NCBI GenBank assembly: GCA_964019155.1
Contig: OZ025244.1
Span: 20,999,376-21,063,375, forward strand
Direction: 5' to 3'
From: Osedax fenrisi
Lineage: Eukaryota; Annelida; Polychaeta; Sabellida; Siboglinidae
Length of the DNA: 64,000 nucleotides
Positions 12,000 through 23,252 of this stretch are shown here, piece after piece; position 1 is the stretch's first letter; each line of letters opens with the position of its first letter. Made by a program: the position numbers and the translations under genes. Below the pieces are notes generated by a model. It was not told the origin of the DNA. It made no database searches and was given only the letters and a program-made list of their open reading frames with translations.

Positions 12000-14186
12000 A
12001 CCAGAACTTACCCGGGAGCAGTTATTAATAGTGATCATGATCTTGTATTATGTAACATGAGATTAAAACTAAGAACACAAAAAGCATGAAACAATAGTGG
12101 AGTTAAATACGACGTAGAAAAATTATCAAAATTGAAGACATGTTTAGAGTACAGAGAGGAACTGGAAAATAAACTTAAATCTATTTATATTGACACTTTA
12201 TCTACATATATACACTATTATTGCAGAATCTATAACATCGACGGCGCAACAAGTTCTGTGTAAAAAAGCTATGAAAAATAATAGTGACAAATTAAAAGAC
12301 GAATACAGGAAGGTATATAACCTGATTAGAAGAAGTATGAAAAAAGCAAAAGAAGATTGGCTAGAGCAGCAATGCAAAGAAATATATTATGATCTAAGCA
12401 GAGGAATTAATAGTAAGAAGGCATACACTACGCTTAAACTAATAACTAATTCATCTAGCAGAAAAAAATCTATCATAAAAGACAAAACTGGAACACCACT
12501 GACAAACGATAAGGCAAAGATGGAACGATGGACGGAATATTGTAAATAAGTATATAATTACCCCATTAATCCAGATATATCTTTACTACAAACGAACACT
12601 CTCGCAAATAAAGAGGTCACAATTTTGCCAATACTAAAATCAGAAGTCGAATATGCTATAAAGAAGCTACAAAATGGGAAATTACCGGGCATAGATAATG
12701 TGTCAAGTGAACTTATTAAATAAGGAGGCCCAGTACTAACTCAATTATTAACAGATTTATGCCAACAAATATGGTCTACAAATAAATGGCCAGATGCATG
12801 GACAACATCCTTAATAATCCCACTACAAAAGAAAGGTGATCTAAAGAATTGTGAAAATTATAGAACAGTCAGTCTAATCAGCCACTCAAGCAAAATACTA
12901 TTACGTATAATACTGAACCGTCTAACACCACAAACAGAAATCATACTATCAGAAGAACAAGCAGGATTTCGGAAAAACAGAAGTATGACAGAACAGATCT
13001 TAAATTGTAGGCTAATTATGGAAAAACATATTGAGCAACAAGGACCACTTTTTCACTATTTTATTGATTTCAAAAAAGCATTCGACATGGTTTGGCACCA
13101 AGGTCTATGGGATACAATTACATCGTTCGGAATCGATACCGAACTGATTAATATAATAAGATCCCTATATGAGTCAACTAGCAGCTCTGTGTTACTTACC
13201 AATCAAATTGGCCCTACATTCTGTACTAAAGTGGGGGTAAGACAAGGCTGCCTACATTCACCGCAACTATTCAATATATTTTTGGAAAGAATAATGCAAG
13301 TCACACTTCAAAATCATGAGTCATCAATAAAAATAGGTGGGAGACCAATATCTAATTGAAGGTTTGCCGACGATATAGATTTGTTGGCTGGTTCGGAAGC
13401 GGAATTACAAAGTCTAACGGAGTCACTTAAAAAAGCAGTAACGTCTTTCGGAATGGAAATAAGCCATATCAAGAGTAAAACTTTAGTGAACGGAGAAACA
13501 TCGTCTAAGATTATGATGTATGGTAAAGCTTTAGAGAATGTTTCTAATTTCAAGTACTTAGGAGCTACGCTATCCGATGATTCAACATCAAAAAAAGAAA
13601 TCCGTATAATACTTGCAACGGCAACATCAGTAATGGTGAAATTAGAAAAGATTTGAGGAACTAGGAAATTGTTTTTAAAATAAAATGTAAGCTATATAAA
13701 TCACTAGTTCTCTCAACACTGTTGTATGGATGCGAGACGTGGACGTTATACCAAGAATAAAAAAAAGGATATCCGCCTTCGAAACCAAAGCCTTCAGACG
13801 TCTACTTCAAATAAGCTACAGAGAGCATACAACTAATTTATTCGTTCGAGCTTAAATCGAAAAGAGAATTGGTCATAATACGGCTCTTCTGGATATTGTT
13901 TTAAAAAGAAAACTCAGCTTCTATGGTCACATAAGTCGACATGACAACTTATGCAAAACAATAATGCAAGGATATGTTGAAGGAAAGAGGAATAGAAGTC
14001 GCCCAAAAAGAAACTGGATGAACGACCTAACCGAATATACACATTATGTGTAACACATATGTCCTTGGGTAATTTATTAGAAAAACCATGGAATCGAGAT
14101 GAATGGAAAAAGTTGTGTTACGGAAGAAGAAATGTGCTCCCCCTACGATGTTCGACGTCACGGGACTAAGTAACTAAGTAAGTAGC
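12000..14186 (+). mobile_element. RTE-type LINE, decayed
   Basis: A second, different endonuclease-RT element in several frames. Recognisable pieces are the endonuclease end SDHDLVLCNMRLKLRT (about 12030), LPGIDNVSSELIK, NYRTVSLISHSSKILLRIIL, the RT core FHYFIDFKKAFDMVWHQGLW (about 13060), GVRQGCLHSPQLFNIFLERI, and the catalytic box FADDIDLLAGSEAELQSLTE interrupted upstream by a stop. C-terminal remnants include LLYGCETWTLYQE. Many stops and frameshifts make it a pseudogene. It ends in a TAAG-type tail (about 14167-14183) that abuts the next LINE fragment. Confidence 0.85.
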
Positions 14187-14189
14187 TCG

Positions 14190-14871
14190 AAACATAAATG
14201 TTATACTATTCATTTTTACAATATCGTCAAATTTAAGAGAATTAGAAATAGTATAGAAATTTGTATACATAGAATGAGTATTACAAATACATTTTATTAC
14301 TATTTTTTGTAAAATGAAAATATTTTTTAAACTGGATTTGAAGGTATTTCCCCAAATATTTTAACAATAATTAAGATGAGATAAAAATAAAGCATTATAG
14401 GCTATATATATATTAACCTATAATAAAATTAAAGATTTCATATTTAATTTATTTTTAAATTTGTGTAAAATTTCAATAGTTCAATAAAGTTTACTTGAAA
14501 CATAATTGAGTTGCAATTTCCAATTCAATTTGCAATCTATAATAATACCTAAGAATTTTATTTCACTGACTTGTTTAACTGTAATGTTATTAATATTAAA
14601 ATCCAGATTAATATTTATATTTTTATTTCTTATACTAAATAATAATACATTCGTCTTACTAATATTCAGTGACAATGTATTTACATTCAACCAATCATAT
14701 AGTTTGTTAATATTAAATTGAATATTGTTTTTTAATTCTAAAATAGACGTATTTGAAAAAATTAAAGTTGTATCATCTGCAAATAAAACTGATTTAAAAG
14801 TATCTGATATATTCGGAATGTCATTAATATATAAAATAAATAATAACGGACCGAGTACAGATCCCTGTGGT
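14190..14871 (-). mobile_element. Jockey/CR1-like LINE, 3' half (split by a hAT element)
   Basis: On the minus strand this resumes exactly where the RT of 17232-17640 stops. It reads PQGSVLGP, FADDTTLIFSNTS, WLNVNTLSLNISKTNVLLFS and EIKFLGIIIDCKLNWK, followed by the C-terminal IWGNTFKSSLKNIFILQK piece near 14340. The two halves were one element until a hAT transposon inserted in the GVPQG motif. Stops in the 3' part indicate decay. Confidence 0.85.
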
Positions 14872-15048
14872 CAGAGCTGGGCACGATACTCAAAAAATGT
14901 ATAATAGATACAATTACAATTACACACTTTTTTCTTATAATAGATACTACTACAATTACTTTAAAAAAAATCATAGTAGATACAATTACAAATACATAAT
15001 TTTCTTAGTAGATACATCTTAGTAGATACACATACATTATATGTATTT

Positions 15049-15097
<49 letters not shown>

Positions 15098-15292
15098 TTT
15101 CATATACCTAATATATATTTTATATATTCATTGATTTCAAATTGTATAGTATATAATATGTACTACATATCAAGAATTATACATTATACTGAAATAATGT
15201 TCGGAAATGTTTGCTAGAAAGTGATTTTCTAGCAAATTGAAGTGAGATACCCCATTTGAAGTTACTAAATTTCCGTAAATTTGCCGGAAAGT

Positions 15293-15511
15293 AGGGGAAA
15301 GTAACCTAATACTAACACTTTAACATTAAATGTTCTAAACATTTTATGACTCAATATTTTTATTTAAAATTTACAATATATTAATATTATATAATTATAG
15401 ATATTATTGTGATTGTACAATTATATTTAATATTTTTATTCCATATATAATGGTGGTGTCCGAATTCGGTACCCTGTGTTATAATACGGATACTCTATAT
15501 ACCACTAGATA

Positions 15512-15576
<65 letters not shown>

Positions 15577-16244
15577 AATATATATATTATTAATAAACCA
15601 ATCAGATATATTACAATTACATTATTTATAATTAAATTTATGAATAATTTAATATAATTTAATTAGTAATTAATTTATTAATATTTATTATTTTATTAAT
15701 TAATAATACAAATTAAGTATCTAAATAATAACATTTTTAAATTTAACTTCATTTGTGGTATCAATATTATAACGCACGCCATTTTTATAGACATCAGAAT
15801 AATTTAAACGATTGGCGATGATTTTGTATAGGGTGTCCGTATTAAGACATATAGTGTCCGTAATAGCAACTTATGTGATCTCTAGATATATATATATATA
15901 TATGCATATATGCATATATGCTTATAACTTAATTAATATTTGATAAAAAATATAGAAATTTTGTATATAATGTTCAGAATGCTTTAGTTTTTAATATATT
16001 GTTGTTTTATATTCATACATTTGTATATTCTTGAGAAGGTTTTAAGTTAAAAATTGTGTTCATAAATTTAAAAACGTAATAAAAAAATCAGTGTATTGGT
16101 TATCAGCACAATTTTGAATAATTAAAATATAAAATACTTATTTAGACTATTTATATAATTATGAATATTTTATTCATTAACATTTTTTGTAGGATTTATT
16201 GTTTCTAAGATACCGAGATTGTCCGTATTCGGTTACTTCCCCTT
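15293..16244 (-). mobile_element. TA-type element with GTGTCCGTATT boxes, copy A
   Basis: Ends are GGGGAAAGTAACC at the left and GGTTACTTCCCC at the right, so the terminal repeats are about 13 bp. Internal GTGTCCGTATT-like boxes and a central 'gaattcggtaccctgtgtta' block match copies B-E elsewhere in the window. It is nested in the hAT element and carries a long (AT)n tract at 15514-15573. No coding capacity. The superfamily is unknown; TA flanks in copy D suggest Tc1/mariner-like mobilisation. Confidence 0.75.
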
Positions 16245-16370
16245 AATAGGATAACCCACACAAATTGTTAGTTAAATTGCTAGAAAATAACTTTCTAGCA
16301 AACATTTCCACGAATTATTTCTTGAAATACTGGTAGCGGGACACCCCCTTTAAAAGGACATATTAAATAT

Positions 16371-16569
16371 GTACACCTTATAACGTGTTCTTCAATAGAT
16401 GATATAGAATACATTTGTTGACATTTAATGACATTTAATGATGCCCACGATGAATCTTTTAGTGTACCAGCGTTTATTTCATCTGCAATTATACTATGAG
16501 CTATAGCTATATTAAATGTCAACAAATGTATTCTATATCATCTATTGAAGAACACGTTATAAGGTGTAC
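16371..16569. repeat. perfect 59-bp inverted repeat (palindrome)
   Basis: The arm 16371-16429 is, base for base, the reverse complement of 16511-16569, with an 81-base loop. The arms begin GTACACCTTATAACG. Perfect identity implies a recent inverted duplication or a sequencing/assembly fold-back. No gene is assigned; the single open frame through it is probably incidental. Confidence 0.85.
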
Positions 16570-17231
16570 ATATATTACAGACTATAGATACATATATATT
16601 ATTACAATATACTATTTTTCAACTAAAAATAATCAGCGAACTTTACTTTCGAATTTTCAATACGAATATAGGCAATTATAAAATATACAAAAAATAAATT
16701 ATTAATTATAATATATTATTAATTATTATTATTTAGAATTAATCATATTTATTAAAATGATTTTATCTTTCAATATAATATATATATATTTGAATTATAA
16801 ATCAATTATTATAAAAATATACTATCAAAATAATGTCTTTGTTTTCAATAAATGAATACAAGATAATTGATATATCATAATTTTTAACAATGAATTAATT
16901 TCAATATTTACAAAAGATATTTTATTAAAAATATATTTATTTTTTATTTATATTAAAATTAATTTATAATATGATATTATAAAATATTGATATAAAATAC
17001 ATATAATGTCCAAATAATATATCATTTAATGAAATGTATTTGTATTTGTTTACATAATTGTCTTAGTAGATACGTATCGTAGATACTATTTATGACTAAT
17101 AGATACGATTACAAATACTTTTGTAATTTTTATAATAGATACAAATACAAATACAAATGTATCTACGATACTGATTTTTTGCCTTAATAGATACTTAATA
17201 GATACTGTATCGGCGATACTGCCCAGCTCTG

Positions 17232-17640
17232 CCTGCATGTGGTACACCACATTTTATATAATTACAATATGAGTCAGAATTATTATATCTAACAAATTGA
17301 AGACGATCTGATAAATACGATTTTATTAATTTTAGCGCTATACCTCTGATACCATACATATAAAGATTATTGATTAAAATATCATGATCCAGTGTATCAA
17401 AGGCTTTGCGTAAACCTATTGAAATAATAGCACAGTTCTCCAAATTTTCTAAATTTGTATTAACTGATTCTAATACATCAGACAATGCATCAGCTGTAGA
17501 TAAATTCATTCTGAAATCATATTGATTATCATTTAATATATTACATTTATTTAAAAAATTTGAAATCCTGCTTTTAATTAGTATTCTATTATATTCTATT
17601 CTTGATGATTTTCTTAATAAGTTTGAAAATAATTCTAATA
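17232..17640 (-). mobile_element. Jockey/CR1-like LINE, 5' half of the split element
   Basis: The minus strand encodes the first RT blocks: NKCNILNDNQYDFRMNLST, SIGLRKAFDTLDHDILINNL, GIRGIALKLIKSYLSDRLQF, ending in GVP at the hAT insertion point. It continues at 14871. It belongs to the same broad type as the intact LINE at 23 kb (compare DLSKAFDMLDHNIL and YGIRGHALNLIKSYL there). Confidence 0.85.
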
Positions 17641-18300
17641 TATTGCTTATTTTATTAGATCTATCTGCGAAATTTGATACTATTGATCATACTATTTTAA
17701 TTAAACGTCTTGAATATATTGGTATTGTAGGCATTCTTCTAGCTTGGATTACATTGTACGTAACTGATAGAACATTTTCTATACAAATTGATAACTATTA
17801 TTCATCTGCTTATAAAATGTATTAGGGAGTACCTCAAGGTTCTGTATTAGGGCCATTGATATTTTTCGTTTATATCTTGCTTCTTAAAATATTATATCTA
17901 ATTTCCCTCCGGAAAATATACAATTTTTGCTGATGATATTCAATTATAGTTAATTCAATCTATATTAATCTTACAATAATGAAAATTGTTTTGATAATAT
18001 AGCTCTAATGTATTGTATTAATATGGTTAAAAATTGGATTTGACTAAATAGCTTAATGTTGAATATGAATAAAACTCAACTTATAAATATATCTAGAACA
18101 TCATCAGTTTGTCCTTCTGTCATCATGGATTCTATCATAATTGTTCCTTGCAATAATATTAAAAACCTTGGTTTTATTTTCGATGATGACCTAACTTTCT
18201 CCGATCAGATAGCTAATGTGTGTAAATTAACTAATTATCAATTATATAAAATACGATCAATAATGAAATTCTTACCTTTAGAATTTCTAAAATGTTAATA
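17641..18300 (+). mobile_element. Jockey/CR1-like LINE fragment, opposite strand, decayed
   Basis: RT remnants on the plus strand: LILLDLSAKFDTIDHTILIK, a stop, then GVPQGSVLGPLIFFVYI, FADDIQL plus a stop, and NLGFIFDDDLTFSDQIANVC. Both ends are truncated and three stops interrupt it. It lies head to head with the LINE half at 17232-17640. Confidence 0.8.
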
Positions 18301-19063
18301 GTTCATTAGTTATTTCACGTATACATTATTGTTGTTCTCTAAATTAATTTATTCATAGTATAATTTTATCATGTATTTACAAAGTATGAAATATATATAT
18401 ATATATATATATATAAATCATATTTATATATAATAAAGGCATTACAGAAGACAACACTATTTTTGAAGATTTCGATATTGACGATAAAGTAAACAAAATT
18501 TAATTTTAAAATAATTATGATATTAATCAAATGAAATGCAGTTACTGAATCTTGTTAATACATTCCTAAAATCTCAAGTAACTGCATGAATAGGATTCGC
18601 GATAATGATTTAATAACTGTATTTATTAAAAAATATGATCTATTACCGCACACCACACACCACACACCTCTATCACACACCTCTATCACACACCACACAC
18701 ATTAAAAACTCACCTGTTTATACACGTTTTCATACGCTATGTAAAAAAAACAATAAAACCCATAACATAATAAATACAATATAAATAAAATCTTGCATCA
18801 TTCAATAAGTATTACGTATTTATATTTAATATTCGCTACTGATATATTATTAGATAATAATCTAATTATAATTAGTAATACTTATTATTTATTTAATGTT
18901 AAATATAACAAGTTTAAATACGAAATATATTCGAATTTATATGATGCCGGAAATCAAAATTATTTATGTTGATATGAAAAATATGAAAAATAATGTTATC
19001 GATAACATTATGTTGGATATTTAAAAATATTTCTCAAAATTAAGTATTCAAAAATATTACGTA
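18301..19063. other. AT-rich DNA with a CACACCACACACCTCTAT-type minisatellite
   Basis: No gene is visible. A short array of cacacc/ctctat units lies at about 18648-18702 and an (AT)n tract near 18391-18412. Confidence 0.5.
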
Positions 19064-19239
19064 GGGTTAAGTAACCTAATACGGACACTTTAACAATACA
19101 TTGACTTAACATTTTATGACTCAATATTTGTCTTCAACAATTACAATATATTAATATTATATGATTATATATATTATTGTGATTTTAAAATTCTATTTAA
19201 TATTTGTATCCTATAGATAACGGGGGTATCCGTACTCCG

Positions 19240-21987
19240 CAGGGGTCTCATTAAGGAATAATATTGACTGCACATAAATATATAATTATTAATGATTATT
19301 TATCAATTAATATTGTATAGTTTTAATATTTATATATAATTATTATAGATGAATAGGTATACCTATAGGTATACCTATAGGTAATATATGCATGTAAGCT
19401 GAAATACTGATAATTAGGTACAGCAAAAACGTATGACTATAACATATATTTAAAAGAATCATTTATATTTATTATTTATTGTGCTATATTTATAATTTTA
19501 TTGTTTTAAAAGGAATTTCATTTTCTTCTTCTCCTTTATGTTTTCCTTACCAGAAAAATTCTTTGAAAATACTATTGTGTTTTACCATGCTCTCTATCGT
19601 GTTGTCTATGATTTCGTTTATTTATCCTAAACATTGTAGGTAATTAATCTGAAATTTCATTAAATGATGGCTAAAATATTATTAATGACTTTTTAATTAA
19701 ATAACTAACCAATCTAATACCGCAGGTCTTGGATTCTAATTTTCATGATCCGGCATATTATAATGAATAAACAATTGATTATTTTCAGTTTCTATTTTCA
19801 TTCTATTTAATGTACAGACTTAAGCAAATTATTTGCAGATATAATTATTTCAACATCGGCACTGTGTGGTTTAGCGCACATAATTCTACTCTATGTAAAA
19901 CATAATGTAGACATTTCTTCAATGCTAGAAAATAATAAATTTATATCAGGTATATTTTATGTCTATTTCATACATATATGTAAGGTATACATTGATAGAT
20001 TTATAACAAGTTCACGAAGATTGTATTTTCTGAGTATATTAATTTCTAAATGCAATAATAAATAGTTATATAGTAAGGATCTCTTAAGTTCAAATCAGCA
20101 CTTATCAAAGTATGTACTTGCTTTATGTTTACTTCTTCTTTTAATTAAATAAAATGTTCAAGTTTTGAAAATATATTTTCATCTATTGTAAATCGCTTCT
20201 TAAGATTATTTACTAAAGTTTTTATAAGTTCTACTTTTATTGCAGATATATCTATCATTTCAGATAAATATAAATTATGTCTTAGGCTACTTCACGTTTA
20301 TTTTTTCTCTTCAACTCAATACCTTTCAAGTAATGAGTAACATTGGTTTTTTCAATTGTTTGGATTATCTTAGTAACCCACCCGCCAATTAAATTGGTTA
20401 TTAATAATTTATTCAGCATAATCTATTAAAGTTAAAAATATGATGAAACATTATTTATTTTACTCTGAATAGCATGGTATATATGCATTGTATTCTTCAA
20501 TATTAAATATATAAATATGAAAAACCTCAATGTTATTAAGTTGTTGATGAATATCACATATCGTAGTAGAATCGGATTGCATCTTTTTTTGATATCGGGA
20601 TAATATAATTAGTACATCGGCCATAAAGCATAATAGATGTTATTATGTTCATTGCAAAGGTACGTTGAAAATCCACGGGCTTCATTGCATGTCGTTGAAT
20701 TAAAATACATTAGGTAGTAATGAATTCAATGATTTTAATATGCTTTCAACAAATTGATGAGTGAATTCACTTCATCGTATTTCAAATATTTTTGGAAAGC
20801 AAACAATAAGGTTATTTTACTCTGTAATATTTTTAACTCTCTGCATCTGACTCCAGATTTAGCGAAATATGATAAAATACCATTTAATGTTATCAGCATT
20901 TTTTTAATTTATGGTATTTCATTGCTTGCTGACTTTTATGCCGTACTTGAATTATGTGCACAACACCATATTGTAAGTAGAGGAGCAACGGGCTCGCTAC
21001 TCTTTTCCAATCTATGATCTTGAAATAACTTCCATAAACCATAATGATGTCCTGTATTTACAAATGTACCACATGTCACCAACGATAAAACCTATTTTAT
21101 TATTAAATTTATTAAGTTACTTTCAAGAAGATTTTCCATTGATTTATGATTTATGATTAATGATAAATATCACACGAGCTCCACGTTCCAAAGATTCTCC
21201 TAGACATAAAAATATAAGCGATTCGTTTCCAACTTTATCTATTAATTTCGCAAGTGTGTATAACTTATCAACAGGTGTCCTGTATACACTAACGTCTGAC
21301 CGAAGAGATATTGCAGTAGCATTTTTTTTTTGTAATGTATATGTATCTATTATAACGGATATTAATTCTGTATACGTATGGGGCATCAGATATTGTAAAT
21401 TGGTATTCGTAATAATATTATCATCAGAATTATATTTAAATTTGGATGCCATACTATTCACAACTGCTCTAGTAGAAAAGAATATTCAGGTAAAACCAAC
21501 TTCTTTGCATCATAAATTATGATTCATAATACACCATAATCAATAACGATCATATCTTATCAGCTAAATCACTATTTGCCTTTGATATATAATTTGCTAG
21601 TGGTGTTTTATCTGATTGTTTTATCACTTCAATCTTTTTTTGATAAGCAATAATTCATATTTTATGATATTCAGAACTTAAATGCTTCATAATGGTCTCT
21701 TTTACACCACAATATGTTGTTATTGGTGATCTTCTTGTGCTTAATAATGTAATAATATCTAAAAACTCCCCCGCATGGTATGCATCTTACATAATGCCTC
21801 AGGTTTCAAATTAAAATTGTCAACGGAATATTTTATAAAATTTAATTAGAATTACAAATTAATTAGAATAATAAAAATGTAGTTACTCAAAATTAAAAAA
21901 TTGACTGCACACAATTTAAAAATTGACTGCACAAATAAATTATTGACTTCCCATTTTTGCGTTGACTGCACATTAGCGCGACCCCTG
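19240..21987 (-). mobile_element. hAT transposon with exact 8-bp target duplication
   Basis: The 8-bp sequence GTACTCCG occurs immediately before (19232-19239) and after (21988-21995) the element. Ends are CAGGGGTC at the left and GACCCCTG at the right, followed inward by subterminal 'ttgactgcaca' repeats (two or more near the right end, one near the left). The minus strand carries a decayed transposase. Confidence 0.9.
21144..21461 (-). pseudogene. hAT transposase fragment
   Basis: The best-preserved piece reads AISLRSDVSVYRTPVDKLYT then LAKLIDKVGNESLIFLCLGE and SLERGARV. It resembles the central region of hAT transposases and their domesticated KIAA1586/ZMYM-like relatives (typically ...LR.D.S.DRTQVD..). 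Other minus-strand scraps around 20400-20950 and 21540-21660 are probably the rest of the same gene, but stops and frameshifts break it. It is too decayed to be functional. Confidence 0.6.
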
Positions 21988-22254
21988 GTACTCCGTACCC
22001 TGTGTTATAATACGCACACCTATATACCACTAGATAAACAATATATTATTTATGAACCAATCAGATAAATTATAATTACATTACATAAACTTTTCTATTA
22101 TTACTATTATTATTTATAATTAATTTTCTGAATAATTTAATATAATTTAATTTGTAATTAATATTATTAATTTTTATTATTTTATTAATTAATAATATAA
22201 TTTGAGCATCTAAATAATAACATTATTATATATAGCTTCCTATGTATACATTTT

Positions 22255-22334
22255 AATTTTCATAAAAATCATGTGGGTTATAATATTAATACTATAGTAT
22301 TAATATTATAACCCACATGATTTTTATGAAAATT
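22255..22334. repeat. perfect 40-bp arm palindrome, no loop
   Basis: The centre is between 22294 and 22295 (ACTA|TAGT). Arms start AATTTTCATAAAAATC and are exact reverse complements. Other copies of the same element family carry only one arm, so this is a local inverted duplication inside copy B. Confidence 0.9.
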
Positions 22335-22915
22335 AGAATAGTTCATACGCTGCACGCTGATTGGTTATAGTGTGTCCGTATTAAGACACATGTTTTAGGT
22401 ACCTGTATAGTTATGTATACTACTATATTATTCTGTAGTTCCATATTATAGTTATTTATAATAATGGTTCTCGTGATGAATTCACCGTATACCGCGGTAG
22501 GAGCTATAGGAGCTCCTAGGAACATTATACGACATGAGTCAGAATCGTGTGAACACAACTTCTTCCATTGGCATCGATCCAGAACTTTCCACAAATTTAA
22601 CAATTATTAATACAGACTATATATATGTAGTCTGTGTTATTTACTATAGAGTAAATTATAATTATGAATATAGTGCATGCAGCATAGCTTCAGATGATCC
22701 CTATTATAGTAACTTCCACTGAGCTTCGTAGTGCTGGTTCTGACAAAGTATCATGTATTGATAGATGTCCACAATAACATGCATTTCTTCCCTTTATGGT
22801 ACATAATAAAGGTTAGTAATTGTCTACACTGTTAAAAATAAAAGTTTCGTTTTTATGACAACTAAAGAATTCTAAAAATGATATACATCATTTCTATATT
22901 TGTTATCACATACTA

Positions 22916-23252
22916 ATTAAGTTATAAGAATATATCTATAGGTCATATAGACAATATTAAAATAAATAAATTTCATAGAATTGGTAAATATATAGAAGGT
23001 CAACATTCAAGACCATTAAAACTCATTCTAGAAACTCAACTTCAGAAGGAGGAATTTATTAAAAATGCTTACAAATTAAAAAATACTGATTTAAACCATA
23101 TAGGGATATCAATAGAATATTCATTTGAACAACTACAAGAAATAAAAGATCTAAAACAAGAGGCTAAAAATAAATCTTCCAGTGATACAAAATATAAAGT
23201 AATAACCCTAAATAATAAATTTAAAATAATTTGTTGTGATAATTATGAATAA
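22916..23252 (+). CDS. LINE ORF1, C-terminal part
   Basis: The frame is open from about 22916 and reads NISIGHIDNIKINKFHRIGK, then SRPLKLILETQLQKEEFI and a Lys/Glu-rich tail ending CCDNYE plus TAA at 23250-23252. The RIGKY...RPLK pattern is what I recall from the C-terminal nucleic-acid-binding domain of LINE ORF1 proteins (RLGKY..G..RPLKV). ORF1 proteins coat the LINE RNA. The N-terminal part is missing, so this copy could not make a complete ORF1 protein. The stop overlaps the ORF2 start. Confidence 0.65.

Larger units (their letters stand above)
14872..17231. mobile_element. hAT-type element inserted in a LINE, with nested insertion
   Basis: The terminal inverted repeats are CAGAGCTGGGC at the left and GCCCAGCTCTG at the right. 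The left flank CCTGTGGT (14864-14871) is repeated at the right as CCTGCATGTGGT (17232-17243), an 8-bp target duplication with a 4-bp insertion. Removing the element restores the LINE's GVPQGSVLGP codons. The subterminal DNA is full of 'agatacaattacaa' repeats. No transposase was recognised, so it is non-autonomous. It contains the TA-type element at 15293-16244 and a long palindrome at 16371-16569. Confidence 0.85.
19064..22400 (-). mobile_element. TA-type element copy B, interrupted by a hAT transposon
   Basis: The left part (19064-19239) starts GGGTTAAGTAACCTAATACG and matches copy A. The right part (21996 to about 22400) resumes with CCCTGTGTTATAATACG and ends near GTGTCCGTATTAAGACACAT. 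The right terminus appears truncated. The gap between the parts is exactly filled by the hAT element at 19240-21987. A 40-bp arm palindrome lies at 22255-22334. Confidence 0.75.
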
